Shown in pieces: positions 26,654 through 36,353 of a stretch of 64,000 bases of DNA. Position numbers and translations under genes: made by a program. Position 1 is the stretch's first letter; the number at the start of each line of letters is the position of its first letter. Below the pieces are notes generated by a model, which saw nothing but the letters and a program-made list of their open reading frames with translations, was not told the origin of the DNA and did not search any database. This DNA comes from Verrucomicrobiota bacterium (GTDB taxonomy: Bacteria; Verrucomicrobiota; Verrucomicrobiia; Methylacidiphilales; UBA1321): positions 1 through 64,000 of the forward strand of contig JABDHJ010000002.1 of the NCBI GenBank assembly GCA_013285645.1, given 5' to 3'.

Positions 26654-27343
26654 ATGAATTTTGAAACCAAGAATCGATTGAACCCTTTCCCTTCTACAAT
26701 TCCCGCAAGGCGCACGGCTGGTTCACCGTTATACCGGGGTGCCTCCAAGGCCTGCCGTGGTTTTAGCCTGATCGAGATTCTCATGGTCATCAGCATCATG
26801 GCGATACTTGTTTCGGTGGGAGCTCCTTCATTTCTCAGCAGCTATCGGGCCTCAGGTTTGACTGATGCCGGAAATCAGCTCGACAATGTTGCCACGCTGG
26901 CGAGAGAAAATGCCATCAGTCATAACGCTCGAACGGCCGTAGTTCTGATGACAACTGATCCATACGATTCGACCCTCTCCGGGAGAGCATTTAGCGTCTG
27001 GCAGATGCAGAGTGATCAAACTTGGACCCAGTCAAGCCGCTGGCAATTTCTACCGGCCAGTAGTAAGGCCTACGACGACCCGACTGCTACGGTCACAGGG
27101 TTTCCCGCGCCATTGCCGACGATTACTATACAGGGCAACCCCTTGCCGGCGGCAGACTACTCAGCTTTTATTTTCAATCCAGATGGCAGCATGTACACGG
27201 GGCCTTCCACCACAACGCGGATCGCCTCGGTTGAGTATAAAGGTGACCCCGCTCCGGTCGGATCCGTTAACACTTCTCTCAAAAATTACTACGATCTCGT
27301 CTTCAGTTCTGATACGGGGGCCATTCATGTTGTCCGGCGTTGA
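26654..27343 (+). CDS. Verru_Chthon cassette protein D (prepilin-like)
   Basis: The 229-residue product has a leader of about 36 residues followed by G-FSLIEILMVISIMAIL, a type IV prepilin cleavage and methylation site with the conserved glutamate at mature position 5. A C-terminal globular region follows, containing ARENAISHNARTAVVLMT, as in GspH-type pseudopilins. Its place as the first of four consecutive prepilin-type genes in the order D-B-C-A matches the Verru_Chthon cassette, an array restricted to Verrucomicrobiota and relatives. The cassette is thought to form a secretion or surface-assembly pseudopilus; the function is not established. Its 3' end overlaps the next gene by 17 bases. 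Confidence 0.8.
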   Translation: MNFETKNRLNPFPSTIPARRTAGSPLYRGASKACRGFSLIEILMVISIMAILVSVGAPSFLSSYRASGLTDAGNQLDNVATLARENAISHNARTAVVLMTTDPYDSTLSGRAFSVWQMQSDQTWTQSSRWQFLPASSKAYDDPTATVTGFPAPLPTITIQGNPLPAADYSAFIFNPDGSMYTGPSTTTRIASVEYKGDPAPVGSVNTSLKNYYDLVFSSDTGAIHVVRR

Positions 27344-27803
27344 ACGAAGCATCTGCGGTCGTGCTTGCGTGCGACCCCAAGCTTTTACCTTGGTCGAAGT
27401 TGCTATTGCTTTGGCGGTAGTTTCCTTTGCTCTCATTGCACTGATCGGACTTATTTCAGTGAGCCTGCAATCGAGTAAGAGCGCCAACCACGATACGGAA
27501 ATTGCTCTGGCGTCCCAATATGCCCTCTCGACCTTGTGCACGAATAGCTTCGCAAATCTGGTCAACCTCCAGCCAGTAACAAATTACTTCGACTATCAGG
27601 GATCTCCGACTAGTTCCTCCAGCACCTCAGATCCAGCGGTGTTTAGTTGCATTACCCAAACGAGCACTAACCTGGCTCCATTTTCCTGGGCGAACCAAAA
27701 CACCAACTTCGTAGCCGTCGAGCTCACCTTCACTTGGCCAGGACAAACCAATATCATCGGGAATAATGCAAAAGTTATCTGGACCTCGATATCGGCCTAT
27801 TAG
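27327..27803 (+). CDS. Verru_Chthon cassette protein B (prepilin-like)
   Basis: I start this gene at the ATG 27327, not at the track's 27012, because the longer frame overlaps gene D almost fully out of phase. The 158-residue product carries PQA-FTLVEVAIALAVVSFALIAL, a prepilin cleavage site and hydrophobic helix, followed by a short polar domain. Size and position match the B member. It would be processed by a prepilin peptidase and inserted in the inner membrane as a pseudopilin. It overlaps genes D (17 bases) and C (38 bases), so translation of the group is coupled. Confidence 0.78.
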   Translation: MLSGVERSICGRACVRPQAFTLVEVAIALAVVSFALIALIGLISVSLQSSKSANHDTEIALASQYALSTLCTNSFANLVNLQPVTNYFDYQGSPTSSSSTSDPAVFSCITQTSTNLAPFSWANQNTNFVAVELTFTWPGQTNIIGNNAKVIWTSISAY

Positions 27804-28641
27804 AAAGGAGGGACGGCATTCTTTCACGCTGGTGGAACTTCTGGTGGCCATCGCCATCTTTAGCATCCTACTCGTGGTGCTTCTGCAAATAGTGACGCAG
27901 ACTACCAAGGTATGGCAGCAAGTCAGTGGAGATAGCGCCAGTCGCCAGAACGCCCGGCTTCTGCTGCAGTTAATGAGGAGAGACTTGGAGAATGCGGTTT
28001 TTTCCATCGGATCAACGAATAACCTGCAGTTTCAGATGAATCCCGCGTCTCTAAATGGCAGCGGCTATCTTAATCCTTCTGCCGCTTTCTGGCAGACCGC
28101 AGTTTCGGGATCGACCGCGATAAATGGGGACATTCAGGACGTCGGATATTTCATTAATTGGGTTCCCGATTCTACAGGAGTCGTTCACGGGACTCTCTGC
28201 CGGATCCAGGTAGCCCGACCGAGCTTCAACTCAGCCACGCCGTTCCTTACGATCACACCATCCTTGCTGGCCACCAACGCTCCAGGCCTTGCGAACACAG
28301 ATTTGACCAGTCCCAACGCCTTCCATGGTCTGTTAGCCGATGGCGTGGTGGGACTCTGGATGACTCTTTACTCGAGCAACATGAATGTTATTTCCGCTTC
28401 GTCCTCCTACAATTCCGCTTCCACCGGCGCCGCTCAACCGGCCTACGCCGATATCGGAATCGTCATGTTGAATCCCGGCGTGGCCAAGCGGATAACAACC
28501 TCCAACCTTACCTCGATTACGGGTCTATATAGCAATCCCGGCTGCACAAACGCCGCCTCTTTTGTCAGCCTGCTTTCTCCCACTTTTCAGGCAGGCGCGC
28601 GCTCCTTCACCACGCGCGTCCAAATAAAGAATGTTCCATAA
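27766..28641 (+). CDS. Verru_Chthon cassette protein C (prepilin-like)
   Basis: The 291-residue product has a leader of 19 residues and HS-FTLVELLVAIAIFSILLVVL, a prepilin site with the glutamate at position 5. The rest is a GspJ-like domain beginning QNARLLLQLMRRDLENAVF. Length and placement (third, between B and A) match cassette protein C. The overlap with B and the 3-base gap to A show strict co-expression. With D and B it would supply the minor pseudopilins of the complex; A is the large partner. Confidence 0.8.
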   Translation: MQKLSGPRYRPIRKEGRHSFTLVELLVAIAIFSILLVVLLQIVTQTTKVWQQVSGDSASRQNARLLLQLMRRDLENAVFSIGSTNNLQFQMNPASLNGSGYLNPSAAFWQTAVSGSTAINGDIQDVGYFINWVPDSTGVVHGTLCRIQVARPSFNSATPFLTITPSLLATNAPGLANTDLTSPNAFHGLLADGVVGLWMTLYSSNMNVISASSSYNSASTGAAQPAYADIGIVMLNPGVAKRITTSNLTSITGLYSNPGCTNAASFVSLLSPTFQAGARSFTTRVQIKNVP

Positions 28642-28644
28642 TAC

Positions 28645-31242
28645 ATGAAAAGTCCGCTCCTCACCGGAAATCCCTCTGCCCGGAACAGGGCGGCGGTCTT
28701 GGTTATTGTCCTGGGTTTCCTTGTCTTTTTGAGTCTCATCATCGTCAGTCTCACACTCGCCCTGCAAATGGAAAGTCAGGCGGCCCACTACTATGCGGCA
28801 CGAGGCTCGGCCGATCTGCTGGCGGAGCAAGGAATCGAATTTGCACGTGCGGCCTTGATCACCGCCGAACAGCCCACCAACGCCTGGGCCACGGCCCCCG
28901 GTCGAATTTATTATTGGCCGACCAACTCCACTCCCGCCTCGGGTGTGGCCATGGATCTTTCTTCGGGTCCGACCAATGCAGCGGCAAGTGGTGTCTATCT
29001 TCCACCTGATCTTAATCACCTGGTTTCAGCGGAGGACTCCATGACGGCCATTACCGGCGAGAGTAACTCGGCACCAATGAATGTGGGCTGGATTTATGTG
29101 CACCAATCCGGAGCCCAGGAGACCAATCAAGTCCCCGCCATTAATACTGTAGATCCCATCATCGGCAGGTTCGCTTATTGGACTGACGATGAGAGCTCCC
29201 GCATCGACCTCAACACTGCCGACGCCACGGCGGGTAATACGAATTCTCTTAATCATCCCAGCCGCATCGATCTTAGCAGCCTGTTGGGAGTCAACTTCGC
29301 TCAGGAAATCTATACGAATGCCCTGGTTTCGTCTTTCAATTCTCCCGATGACGTCCGGCGGCTCGATCCCGGTCTCTCCTCCATGATCTCCACCAATCGC
29401 TTTTCCCTGACCCATTATGCCTACAGCCAAAATCTGAATCCGTGGGGCCAGCCTAAAATCATCCTCACGACCAAGCAAAGCTTGGCGGGGATCGGTAATA
29501 CAAATTTCTTGAATTTTTTGACCAGTCCAACGGCTGATCCCGGACTTGTCGGGAACTGTACTTTGAGCGGCAGTACGAAGAGCGTGGCGGCCGAGGTGAA
29601 TCTTATCAGCAGTTATCTGACCAATAACTGGCCCGGATTCGGAGCCAATTCCTTTATCCAGAAATATGGTGCGTCATCCCAGACCCAGGCTGCAAACGAG
29701 ATGGCGCTCAACATCATCGACTATGTCCGCAGTGTGGAATCGACCAATGTGCTCTGCGAACCGATTCGGGGAAACCTGACCTCAACCACGTTGGATCAAA
29801 GCTCCGCTGGAACGGGATCCTTGTCGGGCCTCTTTGGAACGAGTCGGCATCCACTTATTACCGAGGTCGCCTGCTGGATCGAACCAACCCGTACTTTCCC
29901 TACTACTGCTTCACCCGCTGGCTATAGAGCCTATGTCTCGGTTGAACTCTATCTGCCCCCCGGATATGGAGTCAGCTCCGTTTCAATTCCGGGCAATCAG
30001 GTCGCCACATTGGTTCTCCAGGAGGGAGCCCTATCTGACAGCGTAGTTATTTCCTCTTCCCCGCCCACCCCTACGCCAACCACGGCGACGACGCTGCCTG
30101 TCGCATGGGTATCTTCCGGAGCTCCGGGTGGCGTCCTCTCTGCTGGAAATTTCTGCGTGGTGACGGTTGAGTACAACGCCGGCGGAAATCCTGCATCGGT
30201 TTCATTTCCCACTAACATATATCCGGGCCGGGTTTCCTTTAAGGATTCTGGAGGGGGCCTATGGGAGGTTGCTCCAGTTGGTTTCAACTTCGGCACGGTT
30301 CCCGGCCCCGGGCTTTCAATCATCATCAACAATGTTGCCTGGTCTACCGCCCCCGCCCCAGGTTTCGTGCTGGAGATCAACGATCCGCGCGTAAACAAAA
30401 ATGCCAGCGATTGGACCCTTGAATCAAGCGATGTCATGGGTAGCCAGCCCATACCCTGGCTGAAGACCGTAACGACCACTCCTCCAGTCCCTCCACAGGA
30501 CACCATTTCTACGACGTCCACCACTCCAAGCACGAATAGTCTCTATTTTCCCGCGCCCGGCGGCACCGTCCAGTCAGTGGCCGATTTAGGCTATATCACG
30601 ACGGGGGTAAACCTTTCAACCAATGGCGTCCCTTGGCGAAGCGTGCGCCTGCAACCAACTCCTGCGGCCCAAAGGACATCGGCATCGGTGCCTGACTGGG
30701 TGCTGCTCGATCTCTTCCAAGCTCCCTTCAGCACGAACCGCCCGGATATTTACCAGCCCGAAACCAATAGCGCAGACGGGATGATAAGCATCGCAGGGCA
30801 GGTGAATATCAATTCGGGCAATACTCCTTTCCCGGGTAACCCGAACATCGTCCGGACGGCGCCCCTCGTTGCCCTTCTTCAAAATGCCACAAATTTGGTG
30901 ACCGCCTCCACTGCCGGTTCTGCCGCCACCAACGTCGGGCTCATGACCATGGCGGCGAATGGGACGAATTACGGTGCGCCGGTCTTCTTCTCACCCGCCG
31001 AATTGGCCGAAGTCCAGGGAATTGCCGACGGTGGAGAGGCCTCCGAATCTAATTTGAGGGGCTTGGTCGATCTCTCTACGGTGCACGGCTCCACATTCCG
31101 GGTTTTCAGCGTGGGCCAGACCCTGACGCAAACGCCCGCAGGCATACTGACGATCCAATCCGAGCAATACAAAGAAGCGATCATTCGCCAGGACAGCCTC
31201 ACTCGTCACGTGACCGTTCTTTGGAAAAACATCTCGGAGTAA
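28645..31242 (+). CDS. Verru_Chthon cassette protein A (large GspK-like member)
   Basis: The 865-residue protein starts with a basic segment and one hydrophobic helix (RAAVLVIVLGFLVFLSLIIVSLTLAL, residues 17-42), then AEQGIEFARAALI, the layout of a GspK-like capping pseudopilin without the usual GFTL motif. The body is long, rich in serine, threonine, asparagine and proline, and ends in a region with internal SxxDLxxxF features typical of TIGR02600 proteins. Length and position fit cassette protein A. The gene lies 3 bases after C. It would anchor or cap the assembly; no enzymatic motif is visible. Confidence 0.78.
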   Translation: MKSPLLTGNPSARNRAAVLVIVLGFLVFLSLIIVSLTLALQMESQAAHYYAARGSADLLAEQGIEFARAALITAEQPTNAWATAPGRIYYWPTNSTPASGVAMDLSSGPTNAAASGVYLPPDLNHLVSAEDSMTAITGESNSAPMNVGWIYVHQSGAQETNQVPAINTVDPIIGRFAYWTDDESSRIDLNTADATAGNTNSLNHPSRIDLSSLLGVNFAQEIYTNALVSSFNSPDDVRRLDPGLSSMISTNRFSLTHYAYSQNLNPWGQPKIILTTKQSLAGIGNTNFLNFLTSPTADPGLVGNCTLSGSTKSVAAEVNLISSYLTNNWPGFGANSFIQKYGASSQTQAANEMALNIIDYVRSVESTNVLCEPIRGNLTSTTLDQSSAGTGSLSGLFGTSRHPLITEVACWIEPTRTFPTTASPAGYRAYVSVELYLPPGYGVSSVSIPGNQVATLVLQEGALSDSVVISSSPPTPTPTTATTLPVAWVSSGAPGGVLSAGNFCVVTVEYNAGGNPASVSFPTNIYPGRVSFKDSGGGLWEVAPVGFNFGTVPGPGLSIIINNVAWSTAPAPGFVLEINDPRVNKNASDWTLESSDVMGSQPIPWLKTVTTTPPVPPQDTISTTSTTPSTNSLYFPAPGGTVQSVADLGYITTGVNLSTNGVPWRSVRLQPTPAAQRTSASVPDWVLLDLFQAPFSTNRPDIYQPETNSADGMISIAGQVNINSGNTPFPGNPNIVRTAPLVALLQNATNLVTASTAGSAATNVGLMTMAANGTNYGAPVFFSPAELAEVQGIADGGEASESNLRGLVDLSTVHGSTFRVFSVGQTLTQTPAGILTIQSEQYKEAIIRQDSLTRHVTVLWKNISE

Positions 31243-31307
31243 AGGAGCCCCACATGCATTCTTCCGCAACTTGCCACGTCAGAGCGAACGAGACTCGCAC
31301 AACCGAT

Positions 31308-31320
31308 TGTTACATTAACA
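31308..31320. promoter_or_regulatory. LacI-type operator, copy 3 (PEP-CTERM gene)
   Basis: TGTTA-CAT-TAACA is the exact reverse complement of the copies at 23396 and 36285. It stands 113 bases upstream of the PEP-CTERM start and 66 bases after the prepilin cassette. Confidence 0.7.
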
Positions 31321-31433
31321 TGCGTATTTTTGTTGGTGTAAGTTAAAAATATGCAATGTTGGCCAATAACAGAAAAGGCAATGAGAGTAATGACTGTTTC
31401 CTGCCGGCTTCAATAACCGACCCTATTTTGAAA

Positions 31434-33032
31434 ATGAAAATTATGAAGAAACTCGCTGTACTGGTCAGTCTGCTGATCGCAGGATTTGTCACCGCCCCTT
31501 TTGCCCAAGCTACGCCATCAGCTCCATATACTTGGAATGTCGCTTCGGGTACGAGTACTTGGAATACGGCTGGAAATTGGACCGGCGGCATTCCCGCCTC
31601 CAGCGCCGAAACCAGTTTGACCTTCAACAGCGGTTCTTCAACCTACACGTCAAACGATAATTTAGGCGGCACGCTCATCTTGAACCAAATGAACTTTGGT
31701 GGAAGCGGTACGTCGGCGGTTACCATCGGTACCAGCGGTAGTGGTGGAAATCTCAATTTTGAAACGGATAGCGAGAGCGATTTGCCCACCATCGTCGATA
31801 CGTCTGCCGCCAATTTCACTGACTCCATATCTGCTACCATCACGAACTCTCTTACGGTCACCAATAGCGGCGGAGCCACTCTAACTCTGTCGGGCACCCT
31901 TACCAATAATGGAGGGATTACGTTCAGCGGTACCGGTGCGCACGATCTCACCGATGTAATTAGCCTGAATAGTTCTAATACAGTTTCAACCACCAGCGGT
32001 ATTGCCTTGACCGGTGGCGTTCTCCTCACGGGCCGAAACGCCCAATTCACCGGTTCGGGAGCATTCAACCTGTCGGGTGGGGAACTCGCCTCTAACGAAG
32101 CTGTGGGCGTAACCCCTTTCACAGTCACAAACGCGTTGACCATAAGCGGCACCGTTCAGTTCGGCGACAGTAACCATGCTTCGGTGGGGGCATCCAGTGT
32201 CACCCTCGACGATGGATCAACTTTGGTGGCCGGAAGTGCAACGTCTACCAGCGGCGCCTATGTTTTGCAGACTGGCACCAGCGGAGTCACATTCTCGGCC
32301 AATAGCGGAGTAACCCTGACGAACAATGCCACCATAAGCGGCAGCAATAACGTCATTTATGGTGGTTCCGGAAACATTCTCCTCAATGCTGGCACTACCA
32401 ATACTTATTCCGGCACTACGACCGTCAATTCAGGCGTAACGGTGACTCTCCACAGTCCAAATAATAACCATGTTGCGATTTCAGGAAGCGGCCTCACTAT
32501 TAATGGAGGCACTGTCAATCAGATTGCGGCGACGAACCAAATTGCGACCACTGCCTCCCTAACGCTTGAAAATGGTGGCGCTTATTCTTTGAGCGGTCTT
32601 ACCGCCAACACGAACTTTCAAACCGTCGCTAGCCTTACGATCGGCTCTGGATCCAGTGACATCACCGACAGTTTAACCTTTGCGTTGCCAACTACGGGTG
32701 GTACCACCAATGCGTTTTTGAAAGATACCGGGTCATTGACCTTCAATTCGACCTCGGCGGTCATTAATGTTTCAGGAGCAACGGTGTCAGGCACCTACGA
32801 GTTGCTTTCTGTGGCGGGACTCGGCGCAAGTTCTCTCGCTGATTTTACGATCAATCCGGCGGATGTCGGCTATACCTTGTTTGCTCCGGTAGGTGGCACC
32901 ACTCTTGACGTCATCTTTGCAGCACCGGAACCCGGTACATGGGCTCTCATGCTCGGTGGCTTGACCCTTCTGGCGCTAGTTCAGAGGTCGCGCCGTAAAC
33001 GTAATGCGCCGAACACTTCGACTTTGTCCTGA
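31434..33032 (+). CDS. PEP-CTERM surface protein with beta-strand repeats
   Basis: I start at the ATG 31434 (or the next in-frame ATG, 31443), which gives a proper signal peptide MKIMKKLAVLVSLLIAGFVTAPFAQA. The body of about 470 residues is made of glycine/threonine/asparagine-rich beta strands (NTYSGTTTVNSGVTVTL), as in autotransporter-associated repeats. The end is a textbook PEP-CTERM signal: PEPGTW, a hydrophobic helix, then the basic RSRRKR. Such proteins are sorted to the cell surface or an exopolysaccharide layer by exosortase, which is not encoded in this window. The LacI-type palindrome upstream ties it to the glycan regulon. Confidence 0.88.
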   Translation: MKIMKKLAVLVSLLIAGFVTAPFAQATPSAPYTWNVASGTSTWNTAGNWTGGIPASSAETSLTFNSGSSTYTSNDNLGGTLILNQMNFGGSGTSAVTIGTSGSGGNLNFETDSESDLPTIVDTSAANFTDSISATITNSLTVTNSGGATLTLSGTLTNNGGITFSGTGAHDLTDVISLNSSNTVSTTSGIALTGGVLLTGRNAQFTGSGAFNLSGGELASNEAVGVTPFTVTNALTISGTVQFGDSNHASVGASSVTLDDGSTLVAGSATSTSGAYVLQTGTSGVTFSANSGVTLTNNATISGSNNVIYGGSGNILLNAGTTNTYSGTTTVNSGVTVTLHSPNNNHVAISGSGLTINGGTVNQIAATNQIATTASLTLENGGAYSLSGLTANTNFQTVASLTIGSGSSDITDSLTFALPTTGGTTNAFLKDTGSLTFNSTSAVINVSGATVSGTYELLSVAGLGASSLADFTINPADVGYTLFAPVGGTTLDVIFAAPEPGTWALMLGGLTLLALVQRSRRKRNAPNTSTLS

Positions 33033-33142
33033 TTATCCAACCTCTCCAAAGTGAAGCGGCACTAGCTTGCTTCAGAAAATAGGAGCGGCATTCACACTTG
33101 AAAGAACTGACAGCACAGCCGTCCTCCAATACCCCCTAGCCC

Positions 33143-34645
33143 GTGTCATCCATCCAAATTACGCCCTCATGGCAAAGCCAAGGCACACCCCTGCGACACA
33201 CGTGGGCTGGCTTGGGAAACATTGATCAATTTCGCTGGTTTGTCCGCAAGGACTGCCTGGATCAACTCAAACTTGCTCACGATGAACTTGGCTTACGCCA
33301 TGTCCGGGCTGTTGGCATGTTTGACGATGAACTCAGGGTGCTTTGCGTCGATCCTACCAAATGGCGGGATAAAGAACGGAAATCGATTCCGCGCACTAAC
33401 TGGCAGATCGTCGATTATGCCATCGAGTCGCTGCTGGAAATCGGCATTAAGCCGATGTTCACGACTTGTTTTACCCCAAGCGCATTGGCCTCGGGGACAC
33501 GGACGGTTTTCTCCACGAAGGGAAATATCACTCTGCCCAAAGACTATGCGGAATGGGAGCGATTCGTCGCGGATTCTGCGCGTCACGCAATCCATCGTTT
33601 CGGCCTAGAGGAAGTTCGAAGCTGGTATTTTGAGGTTTGGAATGAGCCCAATCTTCAGGATTTTTTTGCCGGAACCCAAAAAGATTTATTCGAACTCTGG
33701 CAACGCACCTATTCTGGACTCAAATCAGTCGACTCAGGATTACGTATCGGCGGCCCCTCAACTGCCCGAAGCGAATGGATTCGTGAAACCATCGACTGGA
33801 CCCGCAAAAATGATTGCGAACCCGACTATATAATCAGCCATTGCTATAATAACGACTCCGCCTTTGGAGCTCTTTCTCCTTTTGCCGGACCTCAGGAGGA
33901 CAAGTCGAACACTTCACCCAATTTCACGAGCGGAGTGGTGCGGGGATGCCGCGCCATCTTGAAGGAATTCGATTATCGGGGCGAACTCCACTTCAACGAA
34001 TGGGGGCGCACCTGGCATCCATGCGATTTTCAAAGAGAGAGCGAAAATGAGGCGGCGTTCATTGCAAAGACCATGGCTGAAGTTTCGCAGGAGGCAGATT
34101 ATTTTGCCTATTGGTGCCTTTCCGATATTTATGATCAGGTCGGTTATGGCGCGGAAACTTTTCACGGTAACTACGGAATGATGAATCTCCAAGGCATCCG
34201 CAAGCCGTCATGGCACGCCCATTCGCTGCTGAGAAAGTTGGGATCGACTCAAGTCGAAGCCCAAATCATCGGCCAGGAAGGTCTTCTTAACGTCCTCGCC
34301 ACATCGGGAGAGGATGCCTTCCATCTCCTCGTCCACGACTACCGTTACGATGCTGTTCTGACCGAGTCTGCCCAACTGCGCGTTGCTTTGCCTTCCGATT
34401 TGGGAGAGACACCCCAACTGCATCTCTGGCGTGTCGGAGCTTCCGAAAACAATGCGCCAGCTCTCTGGCGTCAAATGGGCTCTCCCGCTTATTTGCGCCG
34501 CGAGGAGAAACTGGCGTTAGTCGAGGCCAGTCATCTTCAGGAAAGCCTCGGGGCTGTTCGCATTGAACGCGGTCCGAGCGGCCTTGAAGCTGTCTTTGAA
34601 AGTCCGCGACCAGGTGTCGCTCTTTTAGAAATGGCCCGAATTTAG
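33143..34645 (+). CDS. Glycoside hydrolase family 39-like enzyme
   Basis: The 500-residue protein reads as a clan GH-A TIM barrel with GH39 features: an opening WAGLGNIDQFRW, the acid/base glutamate in VWNEPN (near residue 166) and the nucleophile glutamate in FNEWG (near 283). GH39 members cleave beta-xylosides or alpha-L-iduronides and related bonds. No signal peptide is visible, so it probably acts in the cytoplasm on imported oligosaccharides. The frame starts with GTG at 33143 without a clear ribosome binding site; the conserved sequence begins close to it. It follows the PEP-CTERM gene by 110 bases. Confidence 0.8.
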   Translation: MSSIQITPSWQSQGTPLRHTWAGLGNIDQFRWFVRKDCLDQLKLAHDELGLRHVRAVGMFDDELRVLCVDPTKWRDKERKSIPRTNWQIVDYAIESLLEIGIKPMFTTCFTPSALASGTRTVFSTKGNITLPKDYAEWERFVADSARHAIHRFGLEEVRSWYFEVWNEPNLQDFFAGTQKDLFELWQRTYSGLKSVDSGLRIGGPSTARSEWIRETIDWTRKNDCEPDYIISHCYNNDSAFGALSPFAGPQEDKSNTSPNFTSGVVRGCRAILKEFDYRGELHFNEWGRTWHPCDFQRESENEAAFIAKTMAEVSQEADYFAYWCLSDIYDQVGYGAETFHGNYGMMNLQGIRKPSWHAHSLLRKLGSTQVEAQIIGQEGLLNVLATSGEDAFHLLVHDYRYDAVLTESAQLRVALPSDLGETPQLHLWRVGASENNAPALWRQMGSPAYLRREEKLALVEASHLQESLGAVRIERGPSGLEAVFESPRPGVALLEMARI

Positions 34646-34701
34646 CGGCTTAGCGGAACAGTTTTTTGGAGAAACTTTCCGCCGGATTCGTTGTCCGAGT
34701 T

Positions 34702-34860
34702 CTACGGCTTGGCTCCGACCTCGGCCTTGACTTCGGCCAAGCGCGCGAGGAAATCTGGCTTCGTTAGCAACTCGCGCGCAACTTCGCGGACATCCCTCTC
34801 ACCTTCCTGGCTGTCCGTCGTATAGTGCACGCCCATGACAACGCGGCTCTGCGCAATCCG
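34702..34860 (-). pseudogene. C-terminal fragment of a PAP2/class A acid phosphatase
   Basis: On the minus strand a 52-codon stretch reads RIAQSRVVMGVHYTTD and ends with an LAEVKAEVG tail. The SR-x4-GxH-x3-D block is the last catalytic motif of class A acid phosphatases of the PAP2 family. An in-frame stop lies just upstream and no start is present, so only the tail of the gene remains. It lies between two unrelated intact genes and marks a deletion. Confidence 0.5.
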
Positions 34861-34934
34861 CTAGTAAGCGGTGAGTGAAGCACCATGAGTTCAAGGTTTC
34901 CTAATTGGATTGGAGGCTTCTTTACTGAGTCCGC

Positions 34935-36218
34935 TCAAACAGGGCGTAACTCGGCAACGCGAACAACAAGCTGAGTTCCATAGGAGTATGGGGTGAATGC
35001 TATTAAAAGATCCTCGTTTTCAACCGTCGGATTCATAAGTAAAATCTCGTCGTTATCGATCCAACGGGCGGACTCGATTTTTTCGGGCAGGCCCTTTAGC
35101 TGGCGAGAGCCAGCTAATCCATTGTTCACCGTGACGTGATCATTGCCCTTAATTGCCAGGTTAAAGGCAAAATAGTAGTAGCTGCGTCCGACTTGGAGAA
35201 TAAAATCACGTCCGCTGCAGGAAGTGCCGTCTACTGGTCGACCTTCCCTGAGAATGGTATCGTAACGAGCCGTCCAGTCGCCCACCCGGCGCAAGGCGGC
35301 ATTTTCGTACTGGGGAATTCCACCCTGAGCTGTCGGCCCGACATTTAGTAAATAGTTTGCGCCCACTTTTCTTGAAAGGCAGAGATTTTCGATTATCTGT
35401 CTCGGCGAAAGATAAGCAAAGTCATCGGCGCCAACTCCCCAATGCGCGTTCATGGTCTGACACATTTCCCGGGCCAGATATTTCTGACTTCCACGCTGAT
35501 CAGGCATAGTGGGAAGGCCCTGCTCAAACGTCATGATATCGACTTCAGGATGGCCTTTGCCTCCCTGGGCATCGAGACCGGTATTATTGATAATCATGGC
35601 TTCGGGTTGAAACTTGCGGATGAGTGCGTAAAGGCGGTCCTCCTTCCAGTCGGCCTCGGGGTGAGCCCAATTTCCATCGAACCAAAGACCTCCAATCGGC
35701 CCGTAATTTCTGCATAGCAACTCAATCGATGCGTGGAAATAATCGAGGTACTCGGCGAACTGAGGCCCCCCATCGCGCGGAGGCCACTTGAGATCTTTCC
35801 ACCACTGCCAATCGATCGTGGTATGATACAAAAAGGGAACAATATCTTCAGCCCGACAGGCTTCCACGAACTCGGCCACCAAATCACGTCCTGCTGGAGA
35901 ATGAAGTGCATCAAACTTCGATAGTCCGCGGGTATCGTAAAGGGAAAACCCTTCATGATGTCGCGTCGTGAGAGTGATATACCGCATGCCTGCCGCCCGC
36001 GCCAGACGCGCCCAAGCCCGCGCATCGAAGTCCTCCGCAGTAAAGGTCTCTTTGAGTTGATTGTATTGTTCTGCCTGCATCTGCCTATGCAGCATGACCC
36101 ACTCCCCGGCCCCCAGCTGTGAATAAAGTCCCCAGTGGAGAAACATTCCAAAACCAAGCTTTTCGAACCGAGCGATGCGGGAGAGAGGTGGAGGAACAAT
36201 AAGTTGAGCCGTTTCCAT
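34935..36218 (-). CDS. GH29 alpha-L-fucosidase
   Basis: The 427-residue protein begins close to the GH29 core: GFGMFLHWGLYSQLGAGEW, then GMRYITLTTRHHEGFSLYDT, with the substrate-binding histidine pair. The retaining nucleophile aspartate is in GGLWFDGNW (near residue 179). The C-terminal beta domain is short. It would release terminal L-fucose from glycans; no signal peptide is visible, so it may act in the cytoplasm. Two copies of the LacI-type palindrome lie in the 225-base gap to the divergent lyase gene, so both are probably co-regulated. The fucose-isomerase-family gene nearby completes a plausible route. Confidence 0.92.
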   Translation of the reverse strand: METAQLIVPPPLSRIARFEKLGFGMFLHWGLYSQLGAGEWVMLHRQMQAEQYNQLKETFTAEDFDARAWARLARAAGMRYITLTTRHHEGFSLYDTRGLSKFDALHSPAGRDLVAEFVEACRAEDIVPFLYHTTIDWQWWKDLKWPPRDGGPQFAEYLDYFHASIELLCRNYGPIGGLWFDGNWAHPEADWKEDRLYALIRKFQPEAMIINNTGLDAQGGKGHPEVDIMTFEQGLPTMPDQRGSQKYLAREMCQTMNAHWGVGADDFAYLSPRQIIENLCLSRKVGANYLLNVGPTAQGGIPQYENAALRRVGDWTARYDTILREGRPVDGTSCSGRDFILQVGRSYYYFAFNLAIKGNDHVTVNNGLAGSRQLKGLPEKIESARWIDNDEILLMNPTVENEDLLIAFTPYSYGTQLVVRVAELRPV

Positions 36219-36284
36219 ATTAAATCGTCCTCGAATCTCACCGACTTACGGTGTGGCAAGCAAGTTTAAATCCAACGGAGTGAG

Positions 36285-36297
36285 TGTTAATGTAACA
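36285..36297. promoter_or_regulatory. LacI-type operator, copy 4 (fucosidase side)
   Basis: TGTTA-ATG-TAACA, followed by ATT as in copy 1, lies 67 bases upstream of the fucosidase start. Confidence 0.7.
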
Positions 36298-36353
36298 ATT
36301 CCGTTTTCTGAGGCGGCTCTTTCCTCAAGACTGGTAAAAAATTTGATGGACCA

